A DNA stretch of 64,000 nt from JABDIY01 sp963803875 (GTDB lineage Bacteria; Actinomycetota; Acidimicrobiia; Acidimicrobiales; SZUA-35). The stretch is taken from positions 558,001 through 622,000 of the forward strand of contig CAWDOA010000016.1 of assembly GCA_963803875.1 (NCBI GenBank), given 5' to 3'. Numbering within the stretch: the stretch's first letter is position 1; every line of letters begins with the position of its first letter. The position numbers and the translations under genes were made by a program. Below the pieces are notes generated by a model that saw only the letters and a program-made list of their open reading frames with translations, was not told the origin of the DNA and ran no database searches. Positions 35,206 to 44,800 of the stretch are shown one piece after another.

Positions 35206-35282
35206 AAATTCCTGTGGAGAGCCACATCCCATGTGGCTCAGACAAGGGCAGATGCTTGATTTGTAGCTATCAGCCGGGATTT
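35206..35282 (+). repeat. 77-nt palindromic intergenic element, copy B
   Basis: Begins AAATTCCTGTGGAGAGCCACA, then ATGTGGCTC completes a hairpin, and the other end (reverse complement) reads AAATCCCGGCTG. It lies between lhr and the AbiEi/DUF559-like gene. Copy C on the other side of that gene is inverted relative to it, so both AAATTCC ends face outward. Confidence 0.65.
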
Positions 35283-35411
35283 GGCCGACACTGAGTGAAA
35301 CGAATCGCTCCGGTCTACCTTGGGTTCTCTCGCTCGCAGGTGCGACGGTGCGCACACCGATTGATCTGCCACGAAGTTGCAGCGCATATGCGCCTACGAG
35401 CGGAGGACAGT

Positions 35412-36371
35412 GTGAAGATCGATTTCAAGGTGTTGGGACTGTTCCGACAGCAAGGCGGCGTTGTGCACCGAGAACAGGCCAGGGCGGCCGGTCTGTCGTA
35501 TCGCCAGATCGACTACCGTCTCAACCGCGGCGACTGGATCAAGTTACGAGACTGCGTGTACCAGCACGTGGCATTTCCCGAGTCGGATCTCTCGAGACTG
35601 TTTGCACTGACTCTCGGGGGAGCCGGACATGTCAGTCACCGCTATGCCGCGCGCTTGTATGGGCTTGACATGGTTCAGCGCGCGAGACCAGAGGTCACTA
35701 CCCGGCCGAGTCTCGGTCTGGTCTACTCAGGTGTCATCACCCACGAATCCAAGCAGCTCGAGACTGCCGATCTAAGTTGGATCGACGGCCTTCATGTCAG
35801 TGGGATTGAGCGAACAATCATGGATTGCGCAGCTGTGATTCACGAGAAATGGAAGATCCTTGCTCTGATAGATCAAGCCCGCCTCATGAACCTGACCACT
35901 CCGGCCAAGCTGCGAGATTGCCTCGCGATTCATGCCAGACGGGGCCGCAACGGGACGGTCAACTTCCGACGCGCACTGGATCACGTCACCGATGCTCCTC
36001 CTGCGATCGGTCATCTCAGCCGGCAAGCGTCACAGATCGTTACCAGCGGCGGACTGCCCGAACCTCAGTTTGAATCGCAGATCTTCGATCGCGACGGCAA
36101 CTTCATTGCGCAGGTCGATGCGTCCTGGCCGATCGGGTACGTGCATTTCTACGACGGCTTTGGGCCCCATCGGTCGCGTCGTTCTCAAACGAACCGGGAC
36201 ATCGTGCAGCGAGCGAGGCTTCGCAACGAGGGTTTCGTAGTAGACGAGTTCACCTACGACCAGATCAACGACGACCCGGCGTTCGTTCTCCGAACGTCGA
36301 TTCAGGGATACGGTCGGGCGCTCGAACGGTCTCGGAGACCCATTGCGTTGGGTCTCCAGAATCCCTGTTGA
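35412..36371 (+). CDS. AbiEi-like antitoxin domain / DUF559 fusion protein
   Basis: About 319 residues. The N-terminus (RQQGGVVHREQARAAGLSYRQI, about 11-32) is a winged-helix AbiEi-type antitoxin domain, and the C-terminus (about 220-300) resembles the DUF559 nuclease-like fold. There the usual VEYDG is changed: the sequence reads VHFYDGFGP, lacking the Glu of the PD-(D/E)XK core, so nuclease activity is doubtful. An SD-like GGAGGA lies before the GTG at 35412; the frame is open to 35295. The stop codon lies inside repeat copy C, so the repeat supplies the last residues. Codon use is less GC-biased than its neighbours. No toxin partner gene is adjacent. Confidence 0.6.
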   Translation: MKIDFKVLGLFRQQGGVVHREQARAAGLSYRQIDYRLNRGDWIKLRDCVYQHVAFPESDLSRLFALTLGGAGHVSHRYAARLYGLDMVQRARPEVTTRPSLGLVYSGVITHESKQLETADLSWIDGLHVSGIERTIMDCAAVIHEKWKILALIDQARLMNLTTPAKLRDCLAIHARRGRNGTVNFRRALDHVTDAPPAIGHLSRQASQIVTSGGLPEPQFESQIFDRDGNFIAQVDASWPIGYVHFYDGFGPHRSRRSQTNRDIVQRARLRNEGFVVDEFTYDQINDDPAFVLRTSIQGYGRALERSRRPIALGLQNPC

Positions 36372-36435
36372 TTGCCACAAATCGATGTTCTGCCAGCGTG
36401 ATATCCACAACCAGTGTGGCTATCCACAGGAATTT
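36359..36435 (-). repeat. 76-77-nt palindromic intergenic element, copy C (inverted)
   Basis: Reads AAATTCCTGTGGATAGCC on the minus strand and ends CAACAGGGATTC there. Centre GCTGGCAGAAC matches copy A. It overlaps the last codons of the AbiEi/DUF559-like gene and fills the gap to the ABC permease gene. It contains two TATCCACA motifs (DnaA-box-like, 8/9). Confidence 0.65.
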
Positions 36436-36447
36436 GCAGGAAGGGGG

Positions 36448-39287
36448 CTAGAGGGTGTGGATGGCGTCGAGGGGGTTGAGTTTGGCGGCTCGGCGGGCCG
36501 GCAGATACGCCGCCAGCACGCCGATCAGTCCGGCCATCACCACGATCACCACCAACGTGATCCAGGGGATCGTCACCTTGTCGATCACGCTGTCGGGAAT
36601 AGCCCGAACCCCGGCGATCCCGAACAGGATCCCCAGGGCAATACCCAGCAACGATCCAAACAGGCTCACCATGATCGCTTCCCACCTGATCGTTGACATG
36701 AGCTGCCCTCGCGTCATACCGACCGCTCGCAGCAAACCGATCTCCCGGGTCCGTTCCAGCACCGATAGGACGATGGTGTTGACCACGCCGAAGAACGCAA
36801 CCACCAACGCCAGCCCCAGTAGCCCATTGATGAGTACCAGCAAGCCGTTGATGCCGCTTTCCAGCTGTTCTTGAAGATCATCGTTGTCGAACACCTGCAC
36901 GCTGGGGTAGCTACTGCCCAGTTCCTTGGCATCGGCAGTTGTTGCGGCGATGTTGGCACCGCTGGAGAAGGTGGCACCGATCGCTTCGATAGGGGCGTCG
37001 TCGTGGCGTAGAAGAAGTGAGTTGTCCATCAACATCGCACCGTTGGTAAAGGTCGTCTCGTTGGCAAAGATCCCGGCGATCTCAACCTGCTCGGTGACGC
37101 CGTCCTCGAACTCGACCCCCAGCGTCTGACCCACTGCAAGCCCGCGATCCTCAGCCAGCGTCGTTGCGATCAGAACCGCCGAGCCTTCGGTCAGACCGTC
37201 GAAACTTCCTTCGCCGACATCGTAGGTGAGGACTTTTTCGCCGGTACTGGCGGTGAAGCCGTCGGCGGTGAACACGTCGCCGTCGGTTCCACCGAGTCGG
37301 ATCGGAATGGACCGATACTCGCTCACCGCGTCGATTCCGTCGAGTTCGCCAAGCGCAGCAGCCAACTCGTCGGGCAGCGGTTCGCCGAACTCGGTGCTCA
37401 CGAAGAGATCCGCCCCGATGCTGTTGTCGAGCACGTCGCTGAGGCTGGACTTGAGAGACTGACCCAGCACGGACACCAGTGTGACGAGCGCCAGACCGAT
37501 CATCAACGCGGTGGCAGTGGCGGCGGTGCGCTGCGGGCTGCGGGAGGCGTTCTCCCTGGCGATGCGTCGCCATCTTGGCTTCGGATCCACCCCGGAACGA
37601 GTCGACAAGAAGCCGGAAGCCATCGGCCAGGGCCCTGGGTCCGGAGAACAGGAACAGTGCGCCCAACGCTCCGAACATGGCACCAAAGATGATCGTGATC
37701 ACCTGGTTCGCCCCCGATGGCGGCGTGAAGATTTGGTCCTCTGCACCGTCCTGGCCCGGCACCGTGAGCTCACCGGTGATGCCCGTGCCATAGACGAGCG
37801 CTCCGATGCCGCCCACGAGTAACGCCACGCCGCCGACGAGCAACAGGACCCCGCTGATGGTTCCCAGAAATCCCACCAGTCCGGATCGCCCCAGCGCCTG
37901 TACGGCGACACCGGCGAAAAGGCCCGACAGGAGAGCGACGCCCACAAAGGTCAGAACCGCGCCGATCCCCAACAGCACAAGGGTGCCGGTGAGACCCGCA
38001 GCGCCGGTGAGTCCGTAGCCGACGGCGAGAAGGCCCACGGCGGTGACGAGTGCTCCGACCAGAACTCGGACCCGTCTGTTTCTCGATGGAAGGCCCTTCG
38101 TTCCGTATCGCCTCGACCGGAGAGATCTTGCCTGCCTTGAACGCAGGCAGCAGTGCCGACACCAACGTGGCGAGCAGCCCCACGATCAGGGCGACGATGA
38201 TCGTACGAGGGCTGATGACCGTGCTGGTCTCGGGGAAACCACCCTGGCTTTCGAACAGCGCCTTGATCAGCTCAGCCACTCCGACGCCACACACGATGCC
38301 GAGCATCGAACCGATCACCCCCACCAGGATCGCCTCGAGGAAGATGGTGGCTCTTATCTGACCGCGGCCGGCACCGATGGCTCGGAGCATCCCGATCTCC
38401 TGGATCCGCTGACTGACCAGGATGGCGAAGGTGTTGTAGATGATGAACAGGCTCACGAACAGAGCGACCAGGGCGAAGCCGAGGAGCACGTAGCCCAGAA
38501 TGTTGATCACCTGGTTGAAGTCCTCGCTGTCGTTGGCGCTGGCTTGGGCCTGATCGATCACCTCGACACCTGTGGGTAGCAACGGTTCGATAGCCGACAG
38601 CACGGCGCTGGGTAGAACACCCGATGCGGCCTGCACCTCCATGGCATCGACAAGACCAACTTTGTCGAACTGCTGTTGGCCGGTTGGCAGATCGAACAGG
38701 GTGAACCACGCACCGCCGCCGGGGAACGAAACGATGCCGTCGATGGTGAATTCTTGAAGCCCGGCCGGTGTCTGAAAGGTAACCGTGTCGCCGACTCCGA
38801 ATCCGAGCGCCTCGGCCTGTTCGATGTTGATCGCCACCGAGTCCTCACCCGACGGAGCGGTGCCCTCGAGGAGCTCGAACCCGCCACCTTCCTCGCTGGG
38901 TCCGTTCCACGAGAAGGTGAGAATCGGAGGTCCGTTGGGGGTCTGTGGCTCACCCTCGGAATCGAGGCCGATGAAACCGCTAGCGCCTTCGTAGGCGACA
39001 AACCCATCTACCTCGGCTACCTGGTCAAGTGCCAGCACGTCGGCAAGTAGCGACTCGGGAATGGTCCCCGGCTCCTGACCGAAGGAATCGTTGGTGATGG
39101 GCTGGATGCGGGCGTCGAGGTTCTGGTTGGCCAATTCAACGATGCCGTCGAAGACCTTGCCGAGCGAGTCAGAAATGATGAACGACCCGCTGACGAACCC
39201 AACACCGAGCGTGATGGACAGCACTGTCAGCGCCAGTCGGCCAATGCTCTTCGATATCCCTCGGAACGCAAGTTTGAAAATCGTCAT
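36448..39287 (-). pseudogene. MacB/FtsX-type ABC transporter permease, broken by two 1-bp insertions (cassette 1)
   Basis: The reading frame is interrupted near 38080 (AAA on the minus strand) and near 37590 (GGGG on the minus strand). Removing one base at each restores 945 codons in one frame, the length of a two-module FtsX-like permease. The N-terminal part has TVLSITLGVGFVSGSFIIS; the middle contains ILVSQRIQEIGMLRAIGAGRGQIRATIF; the C-terminal module ends VLERTREIGLLRAVGMTRGQLMSTIRW and LPARRAAKLNPLDAIHTL (typical FtsX end). Large extracellular domains lie between helices. With the ATPase upstream it would form a MacB-like exporter. Whether the breaks are real or sequence errors is unresolved; error is favoured. 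Confidence 0.75.
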
Positions 39288-39301
39288 GCTCGATGCTCCG
39301 A

Positions 39302-40084
39302 TCAGTCGCCGAGGTGGCGCATCTTGTCGAACACGCCGTCAGCGGTTGGGTTTTGCATCTCGTCCACGATCTCGCCGTCAGAGAGGAACAGAACCCGGTC
39401 CGAGTAACTGGCCGACACCGGATCGTGGGTGACCATGACGATTGTTTGATTGAACTCCTGGACAGCGTGCTGCATGAAGTCGAGAATCTCGGCGCCGCTC
39501 CGAGAATCGAGGTTCCCGGTGGGTTCGTCACCAAAGATGATGTTGGGGCGGCTGGCCAGAGCCCGTGCCACGGCAACCCGCTGCTGCTGTCCGCCGGAGA
39601 GTTCGTTGGGACGATGGCCCATCCGGTCGGCGAGGCCGACGGCACCGATCACCTGGTCCAGCCAGTGGTGATCGTGGTTGGCGCCGGCTAGGTCCAGAGG
39701 AAGAGTGATGTTCTCTTTCGCGGTCAGTGTGGGGATCAGGTTGTAGGCCTGAAAGATGAACCCGATTTTGCTGCGGCGCAACTCGGTGAGCTGCTTGTCC
39801 TTCAGCGAGGAGAGCTCCACTGAGCCGACGTAGGTTTCACCCGAGGTCAACGTGTCGAGCCCGGCCATACACTGCATGAGTGTCGACTTGCCCGAACCCG
39901 ATGGCCCCATGATCGATGTGAAGACGCCGGTTTCGAACCCGACGGTCACGTCGTTCAGGGCCCGTACCTGGGTGTCGCCCTCGCCGTAGAACTTCGAAGC
40001 GTTGCGGCAGTACGCAGCGAAATGCTCGGTGGATGTGAGGTTGGCTGCCGGCGTAGGACCGGGAGTGGGTGCCGCATCGTTCAT
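39302..40084 (-). CDS. ABC transporter ATP-binding protein (MacB/LolD type, cassette 1)
   Basis: A 260-residue ATPase: Walker A GPSGSGKSTLMQCMAGLD (about 60-77), Q-loop FIFQAYNLIPTL, signature LSGGQQQRVAVARALA, Walker B IIFGDEPTGNLDSRSG and H-loop VTHD. It belongs to the LolD/MacB group that powers FtsX-like permeases. It precedes the permease gene by 14 bp on the same strand. TACCGT is 7 nt before the ATG. The substrate is unknown. It is intact, unlike the ATPase of cassette 2 (62367-63158), with which it shares order and organisation. Confidence 0.9.
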   Translation of the reverse strand: MNDAAPTPGPTPAANLTSTEHFAAYCRNASKFYGEGDTQVRALNDVTVGFETGVFTSIMGPSGSGKSTLMQCMAGLDTLTSGETYVGSVELSSLKDKQLTELRRSKIGFIFQAYNLIPTLTAKENITLPLDLAGANHDHHWLDQVIGAVGLADRMGHRPNELSGGQQQRVAVARALASRPNIIFGDEPTGNLDSRSGAEILDFMQHAVQEFNQTIVMVTHDPVSASYSDRVLFLSDGEIVDEMQNPTADGVFDKMRHLGD

Positions 40085-40091
40085 TCTCAGA

Positions 40092-40097
40092 ACGGTA
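40092..40097 (-). promoter_or_regulatory. -10 hexamer TACCGT, leaderless start at 40084
   Basis: Minus-strand TACCGT 7 nt from the ATG of the cassette 1 ATPase. Confidence 0.55.
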
Positions 40098-40132
40098 GCC
40101 GTCGTACGCGGCGCCGCTTCACAGCCGACTGC

Positions 40133-41740
40133 TCAACCCAAGAACCACACCGCCGCATCGGAGGGCAGCATTCGATCCGTGAAAGCGACACTGCTCAGAA
40201 GAATCTGGCTGCTCTCGGGCAGCCGCATCGGTTCGGGCCCGAAGTTCACCCAGCATGTGAGGCCGCCGGGTCGGCTGAACGCCAACACATCTGAGGCTGA
40301 ATCGTTCCAGGTGATCTCCGGGCTGCTGGGAAGGTGCTCCCTCCGAAGCTTCAGCGCCGCCCGGTAGAGCTCCAGGGTGGAACCTTCAACCCCTTCCTGT
40401 ACCTCGGCCGATAGATCTGCGAAGAGAGCCGGCTGGGGCAGCCACCCGTCGTTGGCGCCGAACCCGAGCGAGGGGCCCGATGCCTCCCACGGAATCGGTA
40501 CCCGACATCCATCCCTACCTTTGCGGGTCCGGCCGCTGTCCTCCCAGACAGGGTCGTCGAGCACGTCGAGCGGCAGGTCATACACCTCGGGTAGCCCGAG
40601 CTCTTCACCCTGGTAGAGGTAGACCGACCCGGGTAGGGCCAGCATGAACAATGCGGCCGCACGGGCTCGACGTAGTCCGGCTTCGGCATCGAGCACATCA
40701 TGGGGCCCGCCGAGCAACCATTCACGCCAATTGGTGCCCTTGGGAAGCCCGTAACGGGTGGCGTGGCGAACAACGTCGTGATTGCTGAGAGTCCAGGTGG
40801 GCACCGACCCCACCGAACCGGTGGTCGCGAGTTCGTTCCGGATGCTCTTCTCCAATTCAGCCCGATCCCACGGCGTATCGAGGAAATCGAAGGCGAATGC
40901 CTGGTGGTATTCGTCGGGTCGGATGTACAGCGGCAGCCGATCCGGTGCCACCCACGCCTCGGCCACCATCATCACGTCGCGGTACTCATCGAGAACCGAG
41001 CGCCACTGGCGAATGTATGTGTGGACCTCGTCGCGGTCCCAGTACGGATGGTCAGGAGTCTTTGCATTTGCGAGCAACTCACCAACCTCCTTCTGGTCCG
41101 GGAAGTCCATGTTCTTGGCCAGGCCGTGAGCAACGTCGACCCGAAAACCATCGGCCCCCAGATCCAGCCAGAAGCGGAGAATGTCGCAGAACTCATCCTG
41201 GACCTCGGTGTTCGTCCAGTTGAGGTCGGGCTGGGAGTCATCAAACAGGTGTAGGTACCACTGGCCATCGTCGAGCCGCTCCCATGCCGACCCGCCGAAC
41301 ACGCTCATCCAGTTCGTGGGAGGTTCTGCCCCGTCGGTCCCCTTTCCTGGCCGGATCAGATATCGATCGCGGGTCGGGTCACCGATATCAGCGTTGATGG
41401 CTTCGATGAACCATGCGTGTTCGTTGCTGGTGTGGTTGGGGACAAGATCGACGAGCACTCGAAGGCCCAGTTCGTGAGCTTCGGCGATCATCGCACTGGC
41501 GTCGACGAGCGTCCCGTAGCGGGGTTCGATCGCCCGGTAGTCGGCCACGTCGTAGCCGCCATCGTGCAGCGGCGATGCGTACCACGGGTTCACCCACAGC
41601 CCGTCGACGCCCAGCTCGGCCAGGTAGGGGAGCTTGGACCGGATGCCGTTGATGTCGCCGGTTCCGTCACCGTTGCTATCGGCGAACGATCGCACGTACA
41701 CCTGATATATCACACCGTTTCGCCACCATTCATCGTTCAT
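40133..41740 (-). CDS. GH13 alpha-glucosidase (oligo-1,6-glucosidase-like)
   Basis: A 535-residue glycoside hydrolase of family 13 acting on short alpha-glucans or maltose-type sugars. Catalytic residues are visible: the nucleophile Asp in DGFRVDVAHG, the acid/base Glu in MVAEAWVAPD and the transition-state Asp in TLSNHDVVRHATR; DLVPNHTSNEHAWF is conserved region I. No signal peptide, so cytosolic. The ATG at 41740 (MNDEWWRNGVIYQVY) is preferred over a longer start at 41806 because CACACT lies 6 nt upstream and the conserved N-terminus begins there. Monocistronic, divergent from the cyclase gene. Confidence 0.9.
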   Translation of the reverse strand: MNDEWWRNGVIYQVYVRSFADSNGDGTGDINGIRSKLPYLAELGVDGLWVNPWYASPLHDGGYDVADYRAIEPRYGTLVDASAMIAEAHELGLRVLVDLVPNHTSNEHAWFIEAINADIGDPTRDRYLIRPGKGTDGAEPPTNWMSVFGGSAWERLDDGQWYLHLFDDSQPDLNWTNTEVQDEFCDILRFWLDLGADGFRVDVAHGLAKNMDFPDQKEVGELLANAKTPDHPYWDRDEVHTYIRQWRSVLDEYRDVMMVAEAWVAPDRLPLYIRPDEYHQAFAFDFLDTPWDRAELEKSIRNELATTGSVGSVPTWTLSNHDVVRHATRYGLPKGTNWREWLLGGPHDVLDAEAGLRRARAAALFMLALPGSVYLYQGEELGLPEVYDLPLDVLDDPVWEDSGRTRKGRDGCRVPIPWEASGPSLGFGANDGWLPQPALFADLSAEVQEGVEGSTLELYRAALKLRREHLPSSPEITWNDSASDVLAFSRPGGLTCWVNFGPEPMRLPESSQILLSSVAFTDRMLPSDAAVWFLG

Positions 41741-41746
41741 CGCCAC

Positions 41747-41752
41747 AGTGTG
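41747..41752 (-). promoter_or_regulatory. -10 hexamer CACACT, leaderless start at 41740
   Basis: Minus-strand CACACT 6 nt from the ATG of the glucosidase gene. Confidence 0.5.
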
Positions 41753-41830
41753 CCGCAGAAGGTGAATTCTCGCCGTCGATAGCGTGACAATCACGTTTAT
41801 TTCCACGGCACGAACAAATTAAATCGGCAG

Positions 41831-41845
41831 AAGTGTTATACACTT
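41831..41845. promoter_or_regulatory. palindrome AAGTGTTATACACTT over the cyclase -10
   Basis: Six-base arms AAGTGT and ACACTT around TAT, placed so that the -10 (TACACT, 41839-41844) lies in the right arm. A repressor bound here would block transcription. The ATG is 7 nt downstream of the hexamer. Confidence 0.5.
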
Positions 41846-41851
41846 GCAAGC

Positions 41852-44800
41852 ATGAGTTGTCAGGCATGTGGTCTGGCGGTTCCCGAAAACGCTCGCTTCT
41901 GTCCTCATTGCGGGAAGTCTCAGGTCACCGTCTCCGAAGAACGTCGGCTTGTAACCGTCGTTTTCGCGGACATCGTTGGTTTCAGCACCATGGCCCAGGA
42001 TCTCGATCCTGAACAAGTCAAACGGCTTGTAGATGACAACTTCAAGCGCCTCAGCACTGAGATTCAGCGGTTCGGCGGCCGAGTCGACAAGATCGTCGGG
42101 GACGAGATCGTGGCCCTTTTCGGTGCCCCGGTGGCTCATTCCGACGACGCCGAGCGTGCGGTTCGAGCCGCCCTTGCAATGCAAGAAGCCGTCGCTCAGC
42201 TTGGCGGTGCTGAGAGTTCGATCACCCTTCGGATCGGTATCACCACCGGCGACGTGCTAGTTGGAGCTAGCACCATGGGAGGCGACTACACGGCCATGGG
42301 TGACACCATGAACCTGGCGTCCCGGCTCGAGAAGATCGCTGATCCGGGACAGATCGTCGTGGGTCCCGCCACCGAGGCAGCGTCTCGAGATGCAATCGTC
42401 TACCGCCCGGCCGGAGAGGTGCCTACGAAGGGGCGCTCTGGTTTGGTGAAGATATTCCAAGCGGTTCGCGCAGTGGGAGTCCCCGGCGCTCGGCGTCTTC
42501 CGCAACGGCCCCTGGTGGGCCGTTCTCACGAAATCGGACTGCTCGATGCACTAGGCAAGCTTGCGGTGGAAGCTCGCCGAGCCCAGCTGGCCGTTCTGCA
42601 AGGCGAGGCCGGCGTCGGCAAGAACCGTATTGCGTATGAAGCGGCGGAGCTTCAGCGGGAGCGGCGCGGTGCGCTGGTCCTGCAGGGACGTTGTGCCCCC
42701 TATGGCGAAGCAAATGTGTGGTGGCCTATCGCCGAAGCGCTGCGGGCTGCACTTTCGATCGGTGGAGATGCGCCAGTCGATGATGCTCGGTCGGCAATCG
42801 AGCATTGGCTCACCGAACGGGACGACGACGGAGATTCCATCCGGATCATTCCCGGTCTGCTCCACACCCTGGGGTACCAAACGTCGCTCCGGGGTGGCGA
42901 TCGCGAACGAAATCGGGCCGAGGTGTACTTGGCGGTGTCGACACTGCTGGGGTCCCAGCTCGAACGAACACCGATCGTCTTCGTTCTGTCAGACGCCGAC
43001 TGGGCCTCCGACGCCGTCTGGGGACTGCTGGAACAACTGCTCAACGGGCACGCCGATCAGCCCCTGTTCGTCATCATCACCAGCCGAGACGCGGACCTAC
43101 CTTCGGGCCTTCGCAGCGGAGACTTCGGCAGCCTGACCTTCGAGGTGCAGCCCCTCGATCCCGCAGCAACCGCTGAGCTGATTCCCCATCTGGGTGTCTC
43201 CCTCAGCGAGCGAAATGCGGCGCGGCTGGTGGAACGCTCCGGTGGGAATCCGTTCTTCCTTGAAGAACTGGTGGCGCTCATCGAGCTTCGCTCCGCCGAT
43301 GGCGCTGGGCTCAGCGACGACGAGATCGTCGATCAGCTCATGACCGCAGAGGTCCAGAAGCTCCCCGACACCCTTCGAGGGACCATCGCTGCCCGGCTCG
43401 ATGGTTTGGGAACCGGGCCTCGTCTACTTCTAGACGATGCCGCAGTACTGGGTCGGGCCGGACCGATCGAGGGCCTTGATCGGATGGCGAAGGAGGCGCG
43501 GGGTCTCCAGGACATCTCTGCCGACCTCAACCAGCTCACCGAGGAGGGCCTGATCGAGATCGGCGACGGTCGCTACCGTTTCCGTTCCGACCTGGTGCGC
43601 GATGTTGCGTACGCAACTATCACCAAGACCGTCCGTGCTCAGCGCCACTATCAGATCGCTGACTTCCTGGAACGCCAAAGTCACCCGAGCCTGCGGAACT
43701 CCGCAGTCGCTGCTATCGCCGATCACTATCGACGTTCGGCTCAGCTGGTGGGTGAGATGGGCTCGGTGGTCTCTGTCGACCGAGCCACAGTGATGGCAAA
43801 GGCCGTGTACTGGGTCAAGATCGCCGGCGATCGGGCTCTCGAGAGCGATCCGCCATCTGCTGAGTTGTGGTTCAGGTCAGGGTTTGATCTGGCCGCCGAT
43901 ACCGAAACCAAGGCATCGATGCTGTACGGCAGGGCTCGGTCCAGACTCGAGATCGGCCAGCTCCAGCTGGCACGCGAGGATCTCGATCAGCTCGATCATC
44001 TGATGAGTCGCGACCCACTGCTCAGGGCACAGACCCTCTTGGTTCGCGGCAACCTCGAACGACGGAGTCGAAACCACGCCGAGGCCTCATCGATGTTGCG
44101 AGAGGCGGCCGACCGGCTGGCAGCCTTGGACGAACGAGGTGAGCAGGCTCTCGCTCTGCGGCTGCTGGGCCTCGCCGAACTCGAGCGGTCCCAGCACGAT
44201 CTTGCTCGTCGAGCACTTGAAGCATCACAACGGGTTGCGGCGTCCATCAACGATGAACGTAGTGAGGCGTGGGCCTACCAGAGTCTGGCGTGGCAGGCCT
44301 TTCGTGCAGGCCGGGTCGACGAAGCAGAAGGATTTGTCAATCGAGCCCGTGCCCTCTTCACCAGCCTTGATGACCTCGGCGGGCTCACCTGGACACGGGG
44401 TGTGGAAGGGTGGGTGCAGTTCCACAACGGCCATCTGAGCGAAGCCGAAGCGGTTGTTGCCGAGGTGTTGCCCGAGACAATGCGACGGGGTGACCCGTGG
44501 GCGGAATGCATCATCCAGGTATTGAATGCCTCGGTCCATCTGTGGTCGGGCCGTCCAGCGAAGGCACTAGCCGCAGCTCAACATGCGTTGACGGCCTCGG
44601 CTCGAGCGGATGCCGTGAACCTCGCCGTTCAAGCCCGTGCGGTACAAGGCCGAGCTCAAATCTCATTGGCCAACATCGATGAGGGTTTGCTGTCTCTCGA
44701 GCAATCCTATGCTCTGGCCGACCATCAGGGCGATGCCGATTCGCAGCGGCTCGCAGCTGCGGCCAACTGTGCTGCTGCGGCGCGATTGGGTGATGCATCC

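Noticed and set aside
35206..36435. Insertion sequence carrying a transposase
   Set aside because: The enclosed gene has AbiEi/DUF559-like features, not DDE or serine/tyrosine recombinase motifs, so a classical IS is not supported.
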